This document shows, piece after piece, positions 58,320 through 64,000 of a stretch of 64,000 nucleotides of DNA. Position 1 is the first letter of the stretch, and each line of letters begins with the position of its first letter. This stretch comes from Tolypeutes matacus. Lineage: Eukaryota; Chordata; Mammalia; Cingulata; Chlamyphoridae. The notes beneath the pieces are model-generated. The model was not told the origin of the DNA, did not search any database, and worked only from the letters and a program-made list of their open reading frames with translations. A program made the translations under genes and the position numbers. Location: NCBI GenBank assembly GCA_026826555.1, contig JAKSZT010054396.1:22092053-22156052 (forward strand). Reading direction: 5' to 3'.

Positions 58320-58765
58320 TTTTATTTTTTAGATTTACAAAAAAATTGAACAGATAGTACAGAGGGTTTCCCATATCTCACCCCATCCTCCTGCACACAC
58401 AATTTCCCATATTATTTACATTTCAAATTAATATACCTTTGTTACAATTAATGAACCAGTATTGATGCATTATTAACTGAAGTCCATATTCATATTCACA
58501 CTTCCTTAGTTTTTACCTACTGTCCTTTTTCTTTTCTGAGATCCCATTCAGGTGCCACATTATATTTAGTTGTCATGTCTCCCTAGTCTCTCCTTTCTTG
58601 TGACAATTTCTCAGACTTTCCTTGTTTTCGATGACTTTGGCAGTTTTGAAGAGTATTGGTCAGGTACATTGTAGGATGTGCCTATGTTGAAACCTGTCTG
58701 TTTTTCTCATGATTAGATTTGGTTATAGGTTTTGGGAACACTTAGTTTTTATATCTGTTTGTTTG
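58320..58765 (-). mobile_element. L1 3' fragment
   Basis: Antisense L1: 'GATAGTACAGAGGGTTTCCCATA', 'TTATTAACTGAAGTCCATATTC' and 'TTTCTCAGACTTTCCTTG' in the usual order. Confidence 0.75.
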
Positions 58766-60385
58766 TGATATTTGGACAACCATATGTGATGCTACTCTTC
58801 TAAAAGTAATGGTGAAAATGGTGGAACAAGTTACTTATATTTTTCTCAGTGGATTCTGCATAATGAAGAAGCAAAGATATGGTGTTCATATCTTTACAGC
58901 ACCCAAAACTGTAAAATATGACTTCCATCACAGAATATTTACTCTGATTATTAGCTGTAATCCCTTTCAGTAATTCAGTTGAGCTGGGGAAAGCAATGAG
59001 GATTGTAGCAGTTGGATAGTAAGTTTCTTGTCTTTGAGCCTTTGTTAAACTGTTTTTTTATTTTTTCTTACTTATAACCATTGTATAGCTAGCTGGTGCT
59101 GCCTTGGGTTTCCTTAATGAGGAAAACAGCATCTCCCAACCCCATAATACATAGAAACAACTAGTGAACTAGACTGACTTGGAGGTTCCCTTTTAAAATT
59201 ATACAGGGTCTAGAAGTGTGCCCAAAAAAGAAGTCTAGTCTGTCAAACAAAGACCATCTTAAATATGAAACTAGAATGGTTACCTTCAAGGTTTCTTTAT
59301 GTAAGCATGGTTATTTGTTAAGCAGGTCACCTGTGATCATTTGATTCAGAGACTTAAACATTGGTCCCTTAACAAAGTAATTTCTTTGAATTCGATAATG
59401 CCTTAATTCTACTTCATTTGCTGAACCTCTCTAACATACTTTTTATTTTTTATTAAAAAAATTTTTTTTTTCCCTAACATACTTTTTGAGAGGGACCATT
59501 TCTCTGGTTTATTAAAGTACATTCTGCTCATATATTATCCATCTTAGTGTTATAAGTTAACTTAATGGATATAGTCTCAGTTCAGCCAGGTCATTGAATA
59601 AGGTTAACTCTGTAACTCATCTGCATAGTTAATGCTGAGCCATTCTGTATTCCATGGATCACTTGTGAAGAATATTTTTTTGAGACATTTCATTTGGTAA
59701 AAATAGAGTGTTCTGTTTACTCTTAACTTAGGAATTTTTGCTTGATATTACATATTAGAATTTGTGGGCATACAGAGAGCTCAACACAAGGTTCTTAGGA
59801 TAACTCACAGCCTATTGAGTTCTTAACCAGTTGTTTGAAAGTCTAATTTCAAGACTAGGAGAATTATATATTCAAATATTGCAGAAGGACACTCACAATT
59901 GGCATAGTGTGGGGCTGGATTGTCCCTTGCAAGATGTTTAACATCTTTAGTTCCTCCCCATTACATGTGAGTACTACTCCCTAGACATGAAAACCAAAGG
60001 AATACACCCACACATTTCCTAACGACCTCTCTGGGAGTAGTACTACTGTTTCAGAATTACTGCTCAGATTAATATTGTATGGTCAGCATGCTACTATTAA
60101 TATTTAGGCCTGCTTACATCAAAACTGTTTATGGAATCCGCCAAGGTATTATATTACCTTTGTATCTTCCTAAGACTTTTTTGGAGGTGGGGTGTGCATA
60201 ATACGTAAGTTTAGGTCTGTATTTTGTGACTTTCACTCTCAGATTATACTGTATGTAGAAAAATGCTTACCTCGTTATTTATTGGGTCACCTATCCATCC
60301 AGCAGTAATTGCTTTTGACTTGAAAACATTTCACCTGTCTCATTGTTATTCAAAATTTGTATTTTCAATGTTGAATATTTATAGT

Positions 60386-60843
60386 TGTTTTAGTTTCCTG
60401 GGCTGCTCCAAGCAAATACCATTGTTTAAATGGGTTGTTTAAACAATGGGAATTTATCCGCTTATGGTTAGAGGCCAGGGAAATGTCCAAATCAAGGCAT
60501 CATCAAAGCAACGCTTTCTCCTGAAGACCGACTGCCAGCAGTGCTTGGCTCATTTGCCACATGGCAAGGCATATGGCCATGTCTGCCCTCTCCCCTCTCT
60601 TCTGGGTTTTGTTGATTTCAGCATTTTCCTTCAAATTTCTCTGTCTCTCTCTCTATTCACTCCATTTATAAGGGACTCCAGTAATAAGAATAAGTCCCAT
60701 CCTGAATGAGGTGGGTCAAACCTTAACTAAAGTAGCCTCATCAAAAGATCATACTTAAAATGTGTTTATAACCATAGGAATAGATAAAATTTAGAAACTT
60801 TTTTTTTTTTCCCCTGGGGTACATATACCTTCAAACCACCACA
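60386..60843 (-). mobile_element. Solo LTR, MLT1/MaLR-like (458 bp)
   Basis: Starts TGTTTTAGTTTCCTGGGCTG, ends ACCACCACA, and has a perfect 5 bp TSD ATAGT at 60381-60385 and 60844-60848. On the minus strand the end resembles the MLT1/MaLR end (CAGCCCAGGAAACTAAAACA). Inside is a 12 bp inverted repeat (60419-60430 and 60438-60449). No internal viral sequence. Confidence 0.85.
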
Positions 60844-62970
60844 ATAGTAAAATCTTAAATTTATAATATAAAGCAATTACTGAATTTGAGTTATGGTTTA
60901 AGTATAGGCATATGTGGTATCTTACCCCTAATTGAGTTTCTGGCCTATCAAAACTAGTTGCAGTGTTTTTCAAAAATTAAAGTGTTATAAAATTAGATAC
61001 AGTATTTTATTTTTTTGTATAATTGAGTTACTTTAATACTTAAGTACATGCTGTTAGTCTGTAACAAATGTTAAACTCTCATGTAAGCAATAGTTGTTAA
61101 AACCAAAAGCAATTGTTGAAGTTAAGCAAGAAATAAATTTCATAATAGCATACCCAAATTTATGTATGACCTTGCCTTAAGTTATATAGACCTTAAAAAT
61201 ACAGAAAACTATATGTTTTTTAAATGTGCCCGTTTACATTTACAGTGTGGAGTCTTCCATGCATAATTCAAGTTTTGGCAGTACGGCCTTCAACCTATTT
61301 ACGTATGAAAAATATTCACTAAGTAATAATTTACTATTTGTTTAAAGCTATAATATGTAGAGTATAATTATTATATACCAAGTACTCATTCATGTCTTTT
61401 CTAGTTTCTAGAAATAGTAATGTTGTAGTCCTTAGGACTCGTCTCCAAAAGTAAAATCAGTTTAAAATATATATTAAATATACATAAATCATTGGCTGTT
61501 TTCTTTCTTTTCAGTCTTTTGTAAAGAACATATTGTAGGAAATCTTGACCATCATCAAGATTCTCAACCCTTTGCTGGCTAAAATCTGTATGTGGCTCAG
61601 TCTTTCAGTTCATTTTTTTGTGAAGCTTGCTATCATTTCAGCTTTCTAAATCACATTGTACCAGTGATTCAAATTTATGGATTATTGATACGTATTTTCT
61701 AAAACTCAGTAGGAACAAGGCAATAATTATAAGAGCCATGCCATTCTTGCAGATCTGCTTTGAATTGCTTTCTCTTAAATGCTTTGTCAGGGCAGAGTTT
61801 TTTCAATGGCTCGGTAACTTGTTATAACTTTAGTATATAAAAGCTAATTTGAATTAATTTGATTAGTTATAATAATACCCTGACCCATTTTATCATATTT
61901 TAGTAAAAATCAAATAGGAAAAACTTTTAAATGTGAATGTAAGTACTAAAGAACTTATCACTAAAACTTTTTAATAATAAAGAATATTAAAATAAACTAT
62001 GGTGTTAGTGTGATGTATATAAAAGATACGGATTGACCAGCCAGTTTCTGCTTTTCCTGTTGTTCCTTTTCTAATTTCTTTTATTAACTCCCTTTACATG
62101 TGAAAGCATTGTCATTTTGGTATTAAACTCTAAAGTTCCCATTATTAAACAGAGGAACTAGAGAATGATTTAATATGTAGACTATAAGTAGAAATATGTC
62201 TTTTTCTTATTTTTAAAATATGAAAGTGTTCATGAGATGAGTTGGAAAAATCATAATTTAATTTGAAAGAAAATTTCAAACTTACCAAAAAGTTGCAAGA
62301 ATAGTACAGTGAACTAATAGAATAATGAATTATTAACATTTTGTCACATTTACTTTCTGCCTGTCTTCTTCCCTGCTTCTCTCCCTCCTTCTCCCCCATA
62401 CACAGGCAAACACACATGCACACACACATTTTTTTTCTTTTACCAACTTGGACAAAATTCTTTTCCTTTTAAAGATATATTGTACATTGCTTCTCAAGAC
62501 AGTAAATCATATACGCATGTGCACCACTGCTATTATTTGTAGAAGTGCCTTTCTCAGAAGCTAGTTGAGAATATTTTCTTCAACTTTCATTTAAAGCAAA
62601 CCACAGTTTTTTTTTTAAAAGGTGAAAATGTGTAGGTTTGACTCAATGTAAATATTGATCTATTCAAATTTAAAGCAAATTTAAATATTTTGCTAGATTA
62701 ATGGAAACAAGTATTTGGGGACATTTTGATTAAGAGGAAGAGGCTTTGTACTCAATCCTGGAAGTTTCTTTATGGGTGCTATTAAAACTTATTTGAGATG
62801 ACTTCCTAATCCTGGACCAAAGAAAATTCTGATTATTTGATACATTTAAGTACCCAACAGTATTTCAGACTAAAAAATATATAAAATGTTTTAATTTAAT
62901 ATTGCATGTATTAGAAAGCTATTTTGAGGGGAAATCGATGCTAACTTAGCCATCTTTTGTTTTCAATTAG

Positions 62971-63134
62971 GAAGCTCTGGAGGAATATGTGAAAAAAGTA
63001 AGCTCTATTCAGATGGTAAGAAGAAGTCCTTAAACACTGGAATTATTACTGTTCAGAATTATGGGTCCCATGTTCCTCCCAAAGTCTCTCATATTACTTT
63101 TGCTCATGAAGTTGGACACAACTTTGGGTCTCCA
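62971..63134 (+). CDS. ADAM10: ADAM10 exon 9 (zinc-binding catalytic motif, first part)
   Basis: A 164 bp exon completing Gly338 and covering 339-392. It reads [20 protein letters not shown], then [20 protein letters not shown] and ends [14 protein letters not shown]. His383, Glu384 and His387 of the HExxHxxGxxH zinc motif are here; the third histidine (393) is the first codon of the next exon, outside the window. Glu384 is the catalytic base. The acceptor is TTGTTTTCAATTAG and the donor TCCA|GTAAGT. No difference from human is seen. The split of the motif by an intron after Pro392 is a useful landmark for orthology. Confidence 0.98.
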
Positions 63135-64000
63135 GTAAGTATTGTTTAATTATTAGATTAAAAAAAAAAAAAAAAAAAAAAGTATTAGCTTACATTTTTA
63201 ACTTACATTTTGTTTTGTTTTGTTGGTTTACAGTGTAAACAATTACATGTTTAATTTTTATATGTCAGAATGCAGCAATGTATTTGACCAAACTGAGTGG
63301 GAGGGAGGTAACATATTTGGGATTAAAATAAGAAAAGTGAGCAAAACAGTTCCACCAGAATTCTGTGAAGGCACAAGGAATTTTATCTGTTTTATACACT
63401 TCTATATCTCTTAGCTCTAGAACAGTGCTGCATGTGTAATTCATTCAATGTTTATTGAATGAGAATCACTTTTCATGTTTTTAAAGTGCATTTTGAGTTT
63501 TTAGTAAATTGTGGAGTGATTTTTTTGTTTTGTTTGTGTTAAAGCATTCTTGAGGTTTATTTGATTTTTTCTCTCCTGTGGAATGTGATTTATATTTTTA
63601 AATGTGTTACGAAAATTTTCTAACATAAACAGAAGTAGTATTTATTCATCGTCCAGATCAGGAGTCAGCAACTCTTTCTGTAAAGGGCCTGCTAGTAAAC
63701 ATTTTAGGCTTTGGGGGTAACATTTGGGCTCTGTTGCATATTTTTCTTTGGTGTTTTTACCATCCTTCAAACCTGTAAAAAAACATTCTTAGCCTAGATC
63801 ATATAAAGCAGGCTGTGGGCTGCAGTTTGCTGATCTTGATCCAAATTCAGCAATTATCAAGATTTTGCCACATCTGTTTCATGTATTCCTTTATTTTTCT
63901 TTTATGAAGTATTTAAAGCAAATTTATCCAGCTTTACATATCTCAGTATACATTTCTAAAAAATAAATATTTTAAAAATAGCACAATATGGTTATTACAC
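63135..64000 (+). other. ADAM10: ADAM10 intron 9, 5' part
   Basis: The window ends in this intron. It holds an A-run (63160-63181), unassigned sequence and a MER20-like element. Confidence 0.9.
63659..63839 (+). repeat. MER20-like hAT element
   Basis: CAGGAGTCAGCAACTCTTTC start, TGTAAAGGGCCTGCTAGTAA next, and GCAGTTTGCTGATCTTG end. A decayed 8 bp TSD (GTCCAGAT at 63651-63658, ATCCAAAT at 63840-63847) is visible. Confidence 0.88.

Larger units (their letters stand above)
56394..62970 (+). other. ADAM10: ADAM10 intron 8
   Basis: A 6,577 bp intron with a MER5A-like element (57746), an A-type SINE (58130), an L1 3' fragment (58320) and an MLT1-like solo LTR (60386). Unassigned stretches are 56400-57740 (including a less AT-rich part at 56740-57000), 58780-60380 and 60850-62960. 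A short 8 bp hairpin with AATCTTGA arms sits at 61541-61562. Confidence 0.9.

Overview
This is a 64 kb piece of a mammalian nuclear genome lying inside one gene, ADAM10 (a disintegrin and metalloproteinase 10, alpha-secretase), transcribed on the + strand. Seven internal coding exons can be placed to the base. By human numbering they are probably exons 3 to 9, covering codons 69 (last base) to 392. They encode most of the prodomain, including the cysteine switch and the furin site, and the first part of the metalloprotease domain up to [10 protein letters not shown]. All seven have AG/GT borders, compatible phases and no internal stop. The start codon, signal peptide, third zinc histidine, disintegrin, stalk, membrane and cytoplasmic parts lie outside the window.

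The host is most likely a xenarthran (armadillo, sloth or anteater). More than 30 tRNA-derived SINEs of the DAS type are present: monomers, dimers and composites, with B-box motifs such as GGTTCGATTCC, A-rich tails and often perfect target-site duplications (TSDs). No prokaryotic or viral operon and no CRISPR array is present.

Layout: 1-2441 end of intron 2 (SINEs, L1); 2442-2560 exon 3; 4556-4714 exon 4; 4715-36726 a 32 kb intron 4 packed with antisense L1, SINEs, two solo LTRs, a 28S rRNA retrocopy and an RPS27L retrocopy with an intact reading frame; 36727-36827 exon 5 (cysteine switch); 36828-49851 intron 5 (mostly sense-strand ancient L1, SINEs, one solo LTR); 49852-50001 exon 6 (furin site); 52434-52526 exon 7; 56210-56393 exon 8; 62971-63134 exon 9. 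Intron 7 also holds a 91 bp exon-like segment (56048-56138) with a strong acceptor and donor that would break the frame if included.

The most useful results are the exact exon map, two unusual prodomain residues in exon 6 (Lys at 196, Cys at 201), four solo LTR-type insertions each with a perfect 5 bp TSD, several datable nested insertions, a dimeric SINE family whose linker has expanded around an assembly gap, the exon-like segment, and a 29 bp perfect repeat on both sides of exon 3. I found no evidence for a new multi-gene biological system. Comparisons with human proteins and repeat families are from memory, and repeat edges without a stated TSD are approximate.
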